Below, in pieces: positions 37,801-49,400 of a DNA stretch of 64,000 nucleotides (the stretch's first letter is position 1; the number at the start of each line of letters is the position of its first letter). Both the position numbers and the translations under genes were made by a program. This DNA is from Nematostella vectensis (taxonomy: Eukaryota > Cnidaria > Anthozoa > Actiniaria > Edwardsiidae): assembly GCF_932526225.1 (NCBI RefSeq), contig NC_064036.1:868001-932000 (forward strand), in the 5' to 3' direction. Below the pieces are notes generated by a model. It had not been told where the DNA came from. It worked only from the letters and a program-made list of their open reading frames with translations, and searched no databases.

Positions 37801-38093
37801 AATAATGTTAAACATGGAAGCCATTTTAATTAAGATGCCATCTGGGTTTCGTTTGAAAATAAATATTAAACCCGCGCTGATCAGTTTGGATACAATTCTT
37901 GCAACACATATATCTTTTTCATCGTGCCCACCAAACAATAACCGTCTTTTGTATCAGATCATCACTCGGTGCAAGGGGCAGCTGAAACAAAATGACCCAG
38001 GTATCGTCTTTTTATGTCATATGGATGTGACTGACTGTGTATCGTACCATCTGCTACAGACTCGTCGCCAGCAATCACACGACACTCAGACAT
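21081..38093 (-). CDS. Gene B: PLAT x3 - F5/8C - coiled coil - START protein, about 1381 aa
   Basis: Eighteen coding exons (high to low): 38093-38048, 37722-37578, 37356-37112, 36972-36828, 34481-34376, 32805-32664, 32378-32231, 31983-31881, 29295-29154, 28858-28557, 28284-28137, 27885-26482, 26355-26047, 25893-25658, 23669-23633, 23408-23300, 22577-22449, 21330-21081. All introns are GT-AG, the phases agree and the sum is 1382 codons. The start MSECRV matches gene A. Three PLAT/LH2 domains (about 16-145, 146-276, 277-407), an F5/8C domain (408-555), a charged coiled coil (560-1025), a linker (1026-1128) and a START domain (1150-1365) follow. There is no signal peptide or membrane helix. PLAT domains contact lipids or membrane proteins and START domains carry a lipid, so a cytosolic lipid-handling scaffold is a reasonable inference. 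The 26047 donor is chosen because it keeps phase; reading through would stop at 26015. Confidence 0.82.
21565..22040. repeat. 78-bp minisatellite, about 6 copies, in last gene B intron
   Basis: The unit contains CTTTCTTCGACTATGTGTGA and CCCTTATACCACTTGCTC. Gene A has no such array in the matching intron (6572-7234), so it arose after the duplication or was lost there. Confidence 0.95.
22961..23120. repeat. Perfect 80-bp tandem duplication
   Basis: The segments 22961-23040 and 23041-23120 are identical, in a gene B START intron. The unit ends TTCTGAAAGGTT. It looks like a newborn array or an assembly duplication. Confidence 0.95.
23715..25345. repeat. 17-bp ACAACCCAACAACACAT array, about 95 copies
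   Basis: It lies in the gene B intron between START exons 25893-25658 and 23669-23633, about 45 bp from the acceptor. Variants (ACAAACAACC, AAACGAC) give a 3-4-unit higher-order pattern. All six frames are open over long stretches because the composition lacks stops. None of these frames is a gene. Confidence 0.95.
25355..25672. repeat. 19-bp array, about 16 copies, containing gene B START donor
   Basis: The consensus GTGATTGACGTGTACCTTA is the same as the large array in gene A. The junction copy carries the true donor ACTAAG|GTACAC at 25658. Confidence 0.95.
26047..27885 (-). CDS. Gene B charged coiled coil and linker exons
   Basis: Exon 27885-26482 (468 codons) is dominated by Glu, Lys, Arg and Gln in heptad-like runs such as EEERKRREEEEKKKREDE, and ends in an acidic and serine-rich section. 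It should form long coiled coil or single alpha helix. It contains one copy of the unit that is expanded in gene A. The linker exon 26355-26047 has DMDDDEEGVTRVV, a threonine run and GAYFFKPIEPGKGQGPLPEE. Its function is not recognised and it has no counterpart in gene A. Confidence 0.8.
28137..28858 (-). CDS. Gene B F5/8C (discoidin) domain, two exons
   Basis: SYDCWLQVDLGGTHCVTSVA, YVKKYRLQYSLDGETWVTHE and the closing VKTVSLQQPIVGRFVRFCPV plus LRVELYG are diagnostic of the discoidin fold. The protein is nearly identical to gene A here. Discoidin modules bind lipids or glycans. Most animal ones are secreted, so a copy without a signal peptide is unusual. Confidence 0.92.
28318..28490. repeat. 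Decayed 38-bp repeats, about 4 copies
   Basis: Copies of the CCCCAGTCCCCCGCTACTGA unit lie in the F5/8C intron of gene B. They are homologous to the larger array at 14765-15690 in gene A and far more diverged. Confidence 0.85.
29154..32378 (-). CDS. Gene B PLAT domain 3 (exons 7-9)
   Basis: Exon 32378-32231 carries FTGNVWGAGTDANILLTLYG, exon 31983-31881 carries LRIGHDNTGWGPGWYLDK and exon 29295-29154 carries VTVDDSKSGDTAFFPCGKWF. Domains 2 and 3 have the same three-exon structure and are the most alike, so they probably arose by the latest duplication. The 2.6-kb intron between the last two exons consists wholly of two minisatellites. Confidence 0.9.
29291..30556. repeat. 37-bp minisatellite, about 34 copies, containing a 3' splice site
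   Basis: On the minus strand each unit includes TTTGTCTAAAG|GTGACC, the acceptor and first six coding bases of exon 29295-29154. The array therefore presents about 34 near-identical acceptors. A block with the variant GAATGGTAATAGGGTTAG occurs twice (about 29605 and 30012), showing a larger duplication within the array. Confidence 0.95.
30588..31880. repeat. 60-bp minisatellite, about 21 copies, abutting a 5' splice site
   Basis: On the minus strand the array begins inside the donor of exon 31983-31881: GTATGTCACACATTCGC, where interior units have CCATGTCACACATTCGC. The 60-bp length keeps frame and produces a 467-codon repetitive open frame that reads out of the exon. Two half-unit variants alternate (ACC/ATC and TTATGC/ATATGC). 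Confidence 0.95.
32664..36972 (-). CDS. Gene B PLAT domain 2 (exons 4-6)
   Basis: Exon 36972-36828 carries FTGDVWGAGTDANVLVTLYG, exon 34481-34376 carries VRIGHDNTGWGPGWFLDK and exon 32805-32664 carries VVVEDDSSGEVVEFSCNMWF and DDGLITREL. Both introns of this domain hold large minisatellites that contain the donor of the preceding exon. Confidence 0.9.
33050..34420. repeat. 42-43-bp minisatellite, about 32 copies, containing coding end and donor
   Basis: On the minus strand each unit carries GGACCAGGGTGGTTCTTAGA and TAAG|GTTAGG, the last 27 or so coding bases (GWGPGWFLDK) and donor of exon 34481-34376. Lengths alternate between 42 and 43 bp (AAA/AAAA). Confidence 0.95.
34482..35655. other. 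Gene B intron remainder, no exon recognised
   Basis: AT-rich sequence between two minisatellites in the PLAT2a-PLAT2b intron. The open frame at 35005-35214 has no recognisable features. Confidence 0.5.
35656..36840. repeat. 41-bp minisatellite, about 29 copies, containing a donor
   Basis: On the minus strand each unit contains GGGGATGTAAGTAGCGCAAA. This is the last coding bases and the GTAAGT donor of exon 36972-36828. The unit may carry AAACC or TAACC near its end. Confidence 0.95.
37112..37722 (-). CDS. Gene B PLAT domain 1 (exons 2-3)
   Basis: The first exon carries VDILTGDVYGAGTDANVLIT and the second IGHDNTGLGAAWNL, VFPCDRWF and EEDDGLTSRDL, the standard PLAT/LOXHD1-repeat landmarks. 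Here the second and third thirds are fused in one exon, whereas domains 2 and 3 have an intron after the LDK motif. The phase-2 intron after FERG is shared by all three domains, which supports internal duplication. Confidence 0.9.
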
Positions 38094-39833
38094 AGCTGCA
38101 AAACTGAAAATAAAGACAAGTTTTAGTATCATACTACTTTCTAAAAAAATATCTATTTTGAAACCCTTTCAACAAGTTTAAAAGCATGTGGTCTATTTTC
38201 ACAGTACATCACACATAACCAGTTTTCCTCGATGTGGACACTCTCTAGATCTTCGCCAAAAAAAATCCATAAAACTATGTGATAGCAATATTTTGTTGTG
38301 GAGTTGGTTTATCATATCAGATCGATCTTTGCATATCAATATATAAAGAACAGGACATGATAAATGTTAAGGCTACTTTTTAATGTAGCTTAAAAAGCTA
38401 ACATCGACGTCACAAAAAAAGCAAATGTTTTGTTTTTCTTTAATGCTTCCATCACCACTTAACAGCTGATGAGTGCTTATAAAACATGAAACAAAAAAAA
38501 AACAAGGTACTTGACATACCACGAATTATCACAAATCCTAAATGACTTAGATGTGATACAGACGCGAAAAAAAATTAATAGGTTACACTAAACATCAGAA
38601 ATTGAAGCAGAACAAAAGACAGTAACATTTAGATTGATTTTCATGCATTCGACATTATACCAACCAACACATGATAAACAAAAAGTCTGAACATAAAAAA
38701 ATAAACGCTTGCCGGCGGGCATATGTTGCTAAAACCGCGCAGGCGGAGACAAAAAAATAGTACCAGGATGGTATACAAGGAATAATATACCAATGCGTTA
38801 AATACTATAAAATTTACCACCAAGTGTGCGTTATAATACCCTGTTCATTTGCTTTTGATACTGATATAAACAGATTATACAGCACCTTGAATTCATTTTA
38901 GAGCATAGTACACTTTAGCACAATTTATTCTGCTTAATGTCTTTTAATTCTAAGTGATTTCGAGTTTTACCATTAAGACGAAATTTATAAAAGGAATTCG
39001 ACGTATTCGTTAATTCAAAAAGAACAATAAATTGATAACACTAATCCCTAAACCCGTCACGCCTTCCTTCAAGATGGGCTCCGCTTTCACACAACACGGA
39101 AAGTCTAATATGTCTTTGCGCTCGAATGTGAGTCGTTTAGATAGTATCCACGAATCGATAAAAATTCAGGCTGTCTAGATTTATTTGAGAATCGGAGTCG
39201 CAATATTCCAAGGGTCTGATAACTACTGTTTGAACTGCTGTAGTACAGCATGATGTCTGGCTTTACTTCATGTTGTTCGGGTCAAATGTTTAGTAAATCA
39301 GAATCCTATAAATAATATACATCTTTACAAATACCTGAAACTAAATCCCCAATGAAAAAAATAATATCAAGGCTAATAAACATAATAATTTTCATGAGTC
39401 AAACGCAATTTTTGATGCTAACTTTGAATCGTATGACCACTTGGTTTATGCAAATACGTGACGCTTGCCTTTTCGTTGTTCGGTCAAAATGTAAACGTTA
39501 TATACACACCTACCAGGTTAAGACGAACCAGGCAACATGCAACGAGACCTCACTTGGTTTAAGCAGCTTATTATAAAGTTACAAGACCTATTAATCGTGT
39601 GGATATCAGTAAGGAACTTGCCTCAGCTGTGATTGTCGCGTGACAAGCCCGTTCGACTAAATTATGCAGCTTTCTGCCATAGAAGAAGATAGGGCTGACA
39701 AATCAGCACTCGAGAGAATGATACGCCTTGTGATTTCTATGGATAGAATGGATAGAGAGACGCCACCTAAAATATGAAACAAGTCAGAAGAATGGTTGTA
39801 GAGAATCTTAAGGTTGCTGCCTATGACGGTCAA
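38094..39833. other. Upstream of gene B, no gene seen
   Basis: The sequence before the start codon reads TTTTGCAG, so a 5' UTR exon should lie upstream. It cannot be placed. The rest is AT-rich. Confidence 0.5.
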
Positions 39834-40271
39834 AAAATTTAGATTTTTACGGAAATCTGTGTCGTTGGATTATTTTGAGATGTTCTTGCTGTCACGCAAC
39901 TCATCGGGAATTATTGATCCTGGTGCCTTGCACGATGAAAAGATAAACTGGTGCATGATGGGTAAAACTAACATCCCAAGCAAATAACAACAACAAAAAT
40001 AATAGATATGATACGATGAGTGATAATAATCATTAAGATAAAATTTATTTATAAAATTTAGATTTTTACGGAAATCTGTGTCGTTGGATTATTTTGAGAT
40101 GTTCTTGCTGTCACGCAACTCATGGGGAATTATTGATCCTGGTGCCTTGCACGATGAAAAGATAAACTGGTGCATGATGGGTAAAACTAACATCCCAAGC
40201 AAATAACAACAACAAAAATAATAGATATGATACGATAAGTGATAATAATCATTAAGATAATATTTATGATG
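39834..40271. repeat. 219-bp tandem duplication
   Basis: The segment from 39834 recurs from 40053 with only a few differences (CATCGGG/CATGGGG). It contains GCACGATGAAAAGATAAACT. No coding content is seen. Confidence 0.9.
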
Positions 40272-40332
40272 ATAATAATAGTGATACTTAGATTAAATCA
40301 AAATAGCTCAATAGTTTGTCTGTGTTGTATAA

Positions 40333-40370
40333 TATCAAGAGAGCATAAGATATCTTATGCTCTCTTGATA
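40333..40370. repeat. Perfect 38-bp palindrome
   Basis: TATCAAGAGAGCATAAGAT is followed by its exact reverse complement with no spacer. It lies in intergenic AT-rich DNA. Confidence 0.95.
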
Positions 40371-41035
40371 ATATATATGTATATAAATTGTGAGTTGCGA
40401 CTCTTTGAAGCCTCGCAGAGAGGATTCGCGTATTGGAAAAAATTTGTTGAAGTGCGGTCTGTGAGAGCATATTTTCAATAACAATGGACGTTGACCGTCG
40501 CGAGGTACGCCTAGCATACGTCTATACAAAGCTCTCAAAAGGCACGCGATGCCCGTTAGAGCACAAAAAACACATGCGCAGCTGGCGGCTATGTTGTGTT
40601 TCAGAGCAGTTTTCTATCCGAGAATACGCGAACTCTTTCGTAGTTTGTTTTGTTTGCATTTTAAATGGCCGCATGAGAGAGCTGGGGCTAGTGAGGGGCA
40701 CGCACGAGATGCAGATATATGGAAGGATACAGTTAAAGAACTCGATTACAGGAAAACAAAAATACAGAAATGTCGGAACATGAAATAAAAATGATGTCAC
40801 TAATATTATATATGATTTGCACGTGTACTGATAATTCAAAGGGCTGCACATTGTCAATTTGCTGTTGTAGCATTATGGATTTAAAGAGTGCGTCACCTAG
40901 AATCTTTCAATAACATCACCTATCTATTTGATAAATGTTATAGATTGTATACAGTGTATAGGAAGTTCGACTGTTGTTCTCGTCTATCACATATTTTTAA
41001 ATTTTCAGATTCTTTAAAATTGTGCAGCCTCGGTA

Positions 41036-41180
41036 CCTTATTCGACACACCTTTCGCGGGCTCACAGTATGCAGACGTTTTAGCTGCAGATTATTTAGCA
41101 CCCGTAGCTCATTCGACACACCTTTCGCGGGCTCACAGGGCAGACGTTTTGGCTGCAGCTTATTCAGCACCCGTAGCTTA
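41036..41180. repeat. Tandem pair of about 65 bp
   Basis: TTCGACACACCTTTCGCGGG and the following GCAGACGTTTT...GCACCCGTAGCT occur twice. No gene is recognised. Confidence 0.85.
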
Positions 41181-41397
41181 TTCCTCTGTAGGCATCTAAG
41201 TTATCTGCTGAGAACATATTTGATGTGCATGCTTTCCATAACGCACCCAGCGAGCGGGGGATACACCACTGCAAATACTAGACAAGAAAAAAACAGGCCT
41301 ACACACGTCAAACGAAAAGCGTGCCCTCCGCCTAGTTTTTTTTAGCCCCCCCCCCCCCTCCCGGCTGCTCGTTATTGTGTGTGTGTTCTTTTTTTTT

Positions 41398-41618
41398 CGG
41401 AAAATTCTGTAGAGCCAAAAGTCAATCTGATATTTTTCTTACTGAAAAAAACAATAAATTTTGGGAACTGTTTTTTTTTTATCCACGATGCCCAAACAAA
41501 AATGAGTAAGACATACAGTAGGTGGACCTTGACAAAATGCGCAAACGCTGACTACGCTGACTAAGTACATCAGTATTTCACTTTAAAGGGCTGTAAAAAA
41601 ATAAAAATAAGTGGTGGA

Positions 41619-41657
<39 letters not shown>

Positions 41658-41810
41658 AAATTCTGCTAAAAATAGCATGCAGGGGTCAATCTGATATAAC
41701 TGATTTTTTTACTGAAAATGAAATAATTGAGCACGGCTTTTTTCAACCATAATGCCCAAACAAATAGTGAGTCAAACATCGGTGGACCTTACTTAGCCTT
41801 TAACAATGAA
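41398..41810. repeat. Diverged tandem pair around a poly-T tract
   Basis: Two related stretches (41398-41530 and 41655-41795) share GTCAATCTGATAT, TACTGAAAA, ATGCCCAAACAAA and GGTGGACCTT. Between them is a T run of about 35 bases (41621-41655). Confidence 0.8.
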
Positions 41811-42165
41811 TTGTCTACTTCACTCTTTGATTGCAAGATTTGTATGAAAAGAGTCTAAGGATATATCCGTACAGTTAATGTATTGTTGTTTAAAACCTTC
41901 AGTTTTAAAACAGATCCAGCACTTATTCAAAGAAACGATCCCGATCCATGCAACCATTATTGGAATATAACAGGTAGACATCTTGTGTCATCCAGGCGTG
42001 TACGCCCTCCTTGGCTGCCAAGAAGTGGGTTATTCCTTTACTGAAGGATCATCAGATACTATACTTATTCCATATAATACTCATGATCCCCTCAAAAACA
42101 CAAACCAACTGATATGAGATCTTAGACTTTTGACGAAAAAGGACATTTTTCAGATCTTTCATCAT

Positions 42166-42307
42166 CAGGGTCTGGATGGGGGGGGGGGGTCTGCATGTCG
42201 GTAGTCGGCAAAACAAAATTTTGTCGCTAGTCACTAGTTTTTTTACATGGTGTGTCGGTAGTACTTTTTTAGTTTTGTCGCTGTAGGTTAACCCCATCCA
42301 GACCCTG
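42166..42307. mobile_element. Small MITE with 16-bp perfect TIRs
   Basis: CAGGGTCTGGATGGGG at the left is exactly inverted at 42292-42307. The 142-bp interior has no coding capacity. CAGGG ends recall hAT-type elements, but an 8-bp target duplication is not visible. Confidence 0.7.
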
Positions 42308-43430
42308 TAAAATGGGCCATCGGATCAATTAATACAGCAAGATCTCGTATTTAACAATAAAATATAAAAATATAAAAAGTTAACATAGATATTTAAACTT
42401 GCCATTAAACAACTAGCATGATTTTCCGCTACTAATTGTTTTTTTATATATTATGTGCATTACTTTAGATTCCTTTAATAGCGGCTTCTTATAGTAATAA
42501 TATAAAGTGGGCAATCTGATCAATAAATACAGCGAGATCTCGTATTTTACAATAAATAAACAAAAGATATTAAAGAACTTTTAAATAATGTGTTATAAAG
42601 ACTACCCCTGGCCCGGAGGGAAATTGAAGAAATTGCTCTTAAAACTAAATTCGTATTGCGATCAGAACTTTATTATTAAGATTATAGAGAAACACTAGTT
42701 TGTACAAGACAGTTTTGACATTAGACGACCAATTCCATAGACTCTCTTCTTACTATAGCGGGAGATACTTTCCCTTCCTGATACAAGGCTATATAGTACA
42801 ACGTAGCTACACTACTCACAAGTTAAGTCCTGTTTCTCGTTCCCACCGAGTATAGGGTGAACAATGGTACTTGCAGCACCCTTTATCCTGGGCAACAGTC
42901 ATACGGGAAACAAAATCATAAAAAATTGAGTAAAAACTAAAATCCTTAAAAATTCATCAATACTGTGCCTTGGGCAGCTTAAAATTAGTGATTAACATTA
43001 AAATGAACTAAAATAACGTTTTAATAAAAACTTCACATCTCTTAGAACTGCCGGTATGAAGACCTTTATTTTTGGGAAAATAGCCTAAACAAACCGCCCC
43101 TAACCATCCTCATTAAAGACGGGTGTCTACGAGAGTTCCGTCTTTAATGCAGACGTCATCATCAACCTGAGAAACCACTTTTAGGAGCGAGTCTCAAAAC
43201 CGCAGCTAGACCACTAGACACACAAAGAATCCAAACGAATCATAAGTTAAAAACGATCATCCTTTGCCTCTTAAGCATAAGCCCCAAGGCTGGTAAAGTG
43301 ACCTGTTATCACGTGACCTGGCACACGCCTCGCCAGCTCGGGCCAGCCCAGCCATGAATCCTGCCATTCATAGGTTAAATACTGTTCTATTCTCCTTGCA
43401 CGACTAACTAAACCTAAGTAGCGGCCGCGT
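42308..43430. other. 3' flank of gene C
   Basis: No gene is seen. Minus-strand AATAAA signals at about 42669 and 43067 are candidate poly(A) signals for gene C. Confidence 0.45.
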
Positions 43431-46400
43431 CTAGACGACAATGTCGTTAACGCTTTGACTCTGTTTGTACATGTAAGGTTTGCGGTCCGGACTGGACATC
43501 TCGCTCGAGGAGGACGGCATCCTCCGCTTTTCCAGTGACAGTGAGCTGTCCTCCTCCTCGATCTCGTCGTCTTTGTGCTCGCAGTGATATTTGCGAAGGG
43601 TGTGGGGGATGTCGCGGATCCGGGAGTTCAGCGGCCGTTTCCCCTTGGCATCGATCTGGTGGATGATAGTGATGCGAGATGCCGTGTCGGGACTGTCCGT
43701 GTCGGGCCGGATGATGGTACCGAACATGAAAGCTTCCGCTCTGCAAAAAGATCAAGCATAAGTCCAATGTATCCAAAAGAACAAGCATAAGTCCAATGTA
43801 TTTAAAAGATCAAGCATAAGTCCAATGTATTTAAAAGATCAAGCATAAGTCCAATGTATCGAAAAGATCAAGCATAAGTCCAATGTATTCAAAAGATCAA
43901 GCATAAGTCCAATGTATCCAAAAGATCAAGCATAAGTCCATTGTATCCAAAAGATCAAGCATAAGTCCATTGTATCCAAAAGATCAAGCATAAGTCCATT
44001 GTATCCAAAAGATCAAGCATAAGTCCATTGTATCCAAAAGATCAAGCATAAGTCCAATGTATCCGCCGGGGGCATAGTAGGGGGGGTTGCTTTCTTAATC
44101 TTGTCAAAGATCGGTAGCATTGAATGCTCCCCCCCCCTCATATTCGAGGCCTGAATATGATATTTTACGAAGCGAAATCAATGCATGGGTATGCACGGGA
44201 ATTAGGATACTTTGTCAGCGATTTATTTATAAAATAAACAAAAATGAATCCCCAATTTATGTTGAATATTGAACTCAGCGAATAAAATATTTCTAACCTT
44301 ACAATCCAAAACATCTCCTGCCTTCTGAGTTAGTGAAATCCTATTTACTTTCCTCTTGTTATATTTCTATTCCTCTTGTCTAAAAACCCTAGCGATCGTT
44401 TTTTTCAAGTCTCGAAACATGTTACTGTGTAACCATAGCCTCTTTAGAGTTCGTGAGTAGCCCGAGCCCTCTCCGAACTCAGTTCGTATTTAGGTTCTAA
44501 ATATGCAGTCCTCGTAACTTCAAGTCCCTTAATACCCGGCACAGCATGGCACGAAACACGATATAATTGTGTATGTTTCATGACAATGACACAGATAAAC
44601 TTCCTATTCAAGGCAAGTACGGACTTTCGACAGGGTATGCGTACCTGACATAGCCTTTCTTGGCGACTTGTGGTACCATGGGGTGGCGTATACTGCTCAT
44701 CGCCTGTATGTGACACCGCGGACTGATATACTTCCTCTCAACATTCGCCATCACCAGTTCCTTAGTCTTGACACGTCTGCAAAACAAGTGGTCAAATTAA
44801 ATAGGAACTGAACTACTCAAACGACAGACTCGTTTACAGAACCCATTTTTTGCTCGACCAGTCAAAATCTAGCTGTAAAAGCGCCACCCACTCTTAAAGC
44901 CGCATTGTCACCAGAGGGCCGACGAAACCAGAAATGACAAGAGACAAAGACATCTATTAGAATCCACGCTATTTAACAGGTCATCCGCTCTAAATTATTA
45001 GTCACATCCTCAAAGAAACTTCCAATAGACACACTGCTTTAACAATTTTGAAACATTTTCATGTTTTCCGTTAAAAATAGGAGATTGCTACGTAATCGAC
45101 TGGAAGAAAACTGGCGCCAACTGGTGGCGGAATGGTCGTAAGAGTGGACGGGAGGGGCGGAAGCCCGGGGAGAGATGGAGGGTTTGTGATTTGTGAGGGG
45201 GAGGTGAGGGGGTACCGCTGGGTTTTAAACAAGTACGTATAAAAGTGCTATGAAAAGTTAAAAATATATAATACCATGTTTTATCAAACAATGGATTTAT
45301 ACACTATTTAGGTACATGTGAAAACCTTGTGTTCATGCAAAAATAAAAAAAAACATCTCACTCAGAAAAGTGGAGATTACACATAACTCGACACCATGTA
45401 ATGAAAATTCGCAGCAAAAAAAAAAATGCAATTTCAAATTATCTCTTTTTTGTTTGCTCTTGACCCGACCTTTTCTGATTTTTTTGTTGGACTTTTTGAA
45501 TTTTTTAAACTTTACAATACTGCATGCCTTAGGCCTTTGTACATGGAAGTCTTTGAGAACCTTTCAAAAAGAGTTATACATGCATTACGCCACTTCATTT
45601 TCGTCCAACAAAATGTAATGTGTGATTCAAGAAATTGGTCTTTTCTGGAGCGGTGCATTGGCACAATTTGTAGAGGAAGAAAGCTACTGTTCTTTTCAAC
45701 GTGATAAATGTGGAGCAATGTGCGGTGTAGTTTCAATTACAGTACATGGTAGTACTGTACATTTTCATGTTTTAAGACAATGCTTAAAGCCCTGTGCAAT
45801 CTGCGCCAGCACCTACAGTGCCAGCATTGCCAGCCCAGCAATACTGGAGGAGTGCACGGCAAGCATGTTGCTAATAAGTTTACGCGTGACTGACGTTTGA
45901 TGCATAACAGGACCAAAGGCAACCCAAGACTACATCATTTTACTTGTGTTTTCAAAAGGCAACCCAAGATTCCACTGGATTTCGGTTAAATTCAGGTTTT
46001 TTGGTCCTCTGATGTTGTAGCAGTAAAAAAAAACAATGAATTTAATTTTATAATTATAAATTAGTACGTGGGATTGTGTAATGCAGGGTTTCATTTCAGT
46101 TTTATATTGTTTTCATGTTCAAAAATTACAGGGAAACTACACAGAGGCATACTTACAGATAGATGACCTTGAAATTGCCAATTTTTAATTCTTCAATAAT
46201 ATCCATAACATCAAACGTTTTATCCCATTCCTTTCTCTTGCGCCAGTCCGTCATATACTTCACAGCTGCAAATTTATTTAAAAATAAAATAATTAAGTCG
46301 AAGGAGATTCTGTAATAATCTATCATTAATGATTGAGTGCTTGTCATAATTTTTGTTATGTAGTTTCTGGTTGTTTATGTTAGTTTTTAAGTCAATTGAT

Positions 46401-49400
46401 TAATTGTTTACAAGCAATTTGAGTGGCAAGTCATAATATCTATGGAAGTTGTTGTGATAAACATGCTGATACCTGATCTAAAATCATTTTGTCTGATTAA
46501 TGTCAGTAGATCAAATTCAGAATCCATCTCAATCATTTTGAAATAAATTTCATCCTCGACACATTGTTTCTGTTTCTGAAGACAGAGTGATAATTTTCCA
46601 AAGTACAATTGGGATTCCACCAAAAACATCACACAGTAACAAACTGAATTTTGCCATTTGTATCCCCATTAAACATAAATATGAGTTCAGTCTGGCAAAC
46701 AAAAAAAATTTTTTTTTAATTTGTTATATTAGAATTGCCTAGCCCAAAAACCTTTTAATTCACATTATCTTTGATTAACCTAAGTGTTGCTAGGATATAG
46801 TAATCTCAGTGTCTGCCACCGGTCATAAAACAGCAAAAACAAAAACAAAACTGTAAGGCATGAAGGTATTTACTGTGCCCAAAAGAATCTGACTCAGCAA
46901 CACAGAAGACATTTTCTCAATTTCATAGGGGGATATTGGTTGATACATACCTTTGTGGTAAGGGACTTCAACACGTAAGTTAGCCTGAAAAAAATGAACA
47001 TTGACAGCTAAAGTCTACAAACAGTAGCTATATACACAAGCTAATTATGGAATAGGAAACATTTCTCTCCCACATTTAACAAACTTTTGCAATAGCTTAC
47101 AAACATTTGCTTGAATGACTAATTAGTTTAAATTATAAAGTGTGTGTACATAACAGCTTCATACACATTGTTTCTAAGAAGTTTATTTTTGGCTTAAAGG
47201 AACTGAGGAATGGTGCAATATCATTTTTTCAGAAGAATTTAATTTTACATGAATCTGATAAATTCTTGAATACTACATATAGTTAAATTATTACCAATTG
47301 ATTTTGAAGTCTCGGTGGTGAAGTTTTGTCGCATGCATGGGACACCTTGTGTTTTTATTGAATTCAGCTTTTACCATTGAACTCAACAAAGCATCTTGCT
47401 TTGTTTAAGGCGATCAGAGTGTGTGTGAAAAAAAAAACCCACAGGTTTGTACCTTATATATCGAAGGCTCATTTCTGTCTGTCTTCTTCTTTTTTGAAAC
47501 CTCTGCTTCCTTATTCTTCATCTTCCGTGTCCAGTTATCAGGAAGTTCACTTTCCAGGTTGAGTAATTTGTCAAAGTCATTTGAACAGATAGGATTGTAA
47601 GAGACATAAGGTTGGGGTTCATGTCGCAGAGTCCCATGGACTGAAGGACAACCTAAAACACACACAAAAAAGAAAAATATTATCAGGCAAAACCTTTCCA
47701 CCTATTATTGAATAATATTTAGTAATTATATCATTAAAATGCTAAGTTTATCAACTCATCTCTCTATATAATCCTTTGAACTGTTTTAGTGTCCGTAAAA
47801 AGTTACTGAAACAGTGAAACTGCTCTGTTTACACAGAGGCATTACATAACGCTTCAATGGTGTGTTGAAATAGTTCCCCCTTAATTAAAGAAAGTCTGTA
47901 ATGACAGATATATTTTCAGGTAGTGGAGAAAAATAAATGGCAGAACATTTCTTTAAGTACCTACAAGAACTGCTGTAGAAATAGAAATTAAATTAGCTGC
48001 CTGGAAAGCCTTGATAACAATCGTTTAAGAAGTCATACCAATATAAGTGAGGTAGATCGCTACATTAGTATTGTGAAACTACAGTTGTCATCATTACGTA
48101 TAAAAAGTCACTAAGTAGATGATTAATTAAAGATTATAAAGAAATTATGCACAAGAAGCATGTATTGATATAAAATATGACTATGCTGGTGGGTGCTACC
48201 TATGCATTTTCATCGATGCCAAGCAAACAACAAATCAAATGATTCACCTCCTCCAATGTGATAAGCTAAACCAGTAGTTTATATCCATTATGCACTAGTG
48301 ACCTTTCTAGCTGATAACACACTGTCTAAGGAAGGGGAGTTTGGTATGAGTAAGTGTTAATTTATTTACATTACACAAAAACAATCTTCTGACCTTTGCC
48401 AAAACTTTTCTATGTTTACATAAAGCTGCATGCATATCAGAGGAAAGGGGAAATCAAATAAGATGCATCATCCTAACCCAACCATGGTATTCTTCATGCT
48501 TTACAAAAACAGTAGGAGTTCAGCATTACACATTACCCTCATGAAATAATTTGAATAGTAGTGCTGATAATACTGGTGGAGTCAAATACTTTTTCCTGAC
48601 ACCATATAAACATCAGATCATCATTGTCAGGATTTTATTATGCCTTTGTGAAAGTGAGAAGATTTCATAACCTTGGAATAATATTTTTTTGGAACTTGTG
48701 GAATTGATGTTTTGTCTTCGAAAGGTTAAATGTATAAATGAGTCTGAATTTTCATCTGTGTAACAAAACAAGATAACTCTCGCTGACTCCCAACCAAAAC
48801 AAAACTAAAGAAATATGATAAATTTGATTAACTTTGCTAAATTGTAGGGCGGTAACATATCGTGTTTTAACATTGAGTATAAACTTGATTTTGATGTCAA
48901 AACAAAAGTTGAGGTGTGAAGTAAACCATTTGATAAAACTGCTAAAATGTTTCTTTGCTGAGCAAGTAAATAAATAAAACAGGAATTAATTAATAAATAT
49001 ATGGCTAATATAAACTATCTTACATTGTATTGACAAAAATAACTTCTTACACGACATTTATTTAGATATGGTTTAGAATAAATTTCACTCTTCAATGCTC
49101 AGCAAAAGCCAAGCCGTTCGAATGCTAGGCGTAGACAAGAATTGCCTAGAAAAAACGCAAGCTATAATATCAATCCCAGAATTCTGTAAAGAACAATTTG
49201 CTGTATTTACATAGCAATCACACAATACGTTTACTGATATAATAACTCTGTGGTTCTTCACTTTCCTTCTAAATCCTGAACATTTCCGCGAGAGAAATGA
49301 GTGTTGAACGATCAACGATATTGTGAAATAAGAGCCGCATTTCCAGGCACAAATAAAGCCTTGTGATAATCAGCTTTATCCGAAACAAACAACATCATCC

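Noticed and set aside
38466-38492. CTGATGAG ... GAAAC reminiscent of a hammerhead core
   Set aside because: Stem II would have only three weak pairs with a long loop, and no partner strands for stems I and III or a cleavage triplet are evident.
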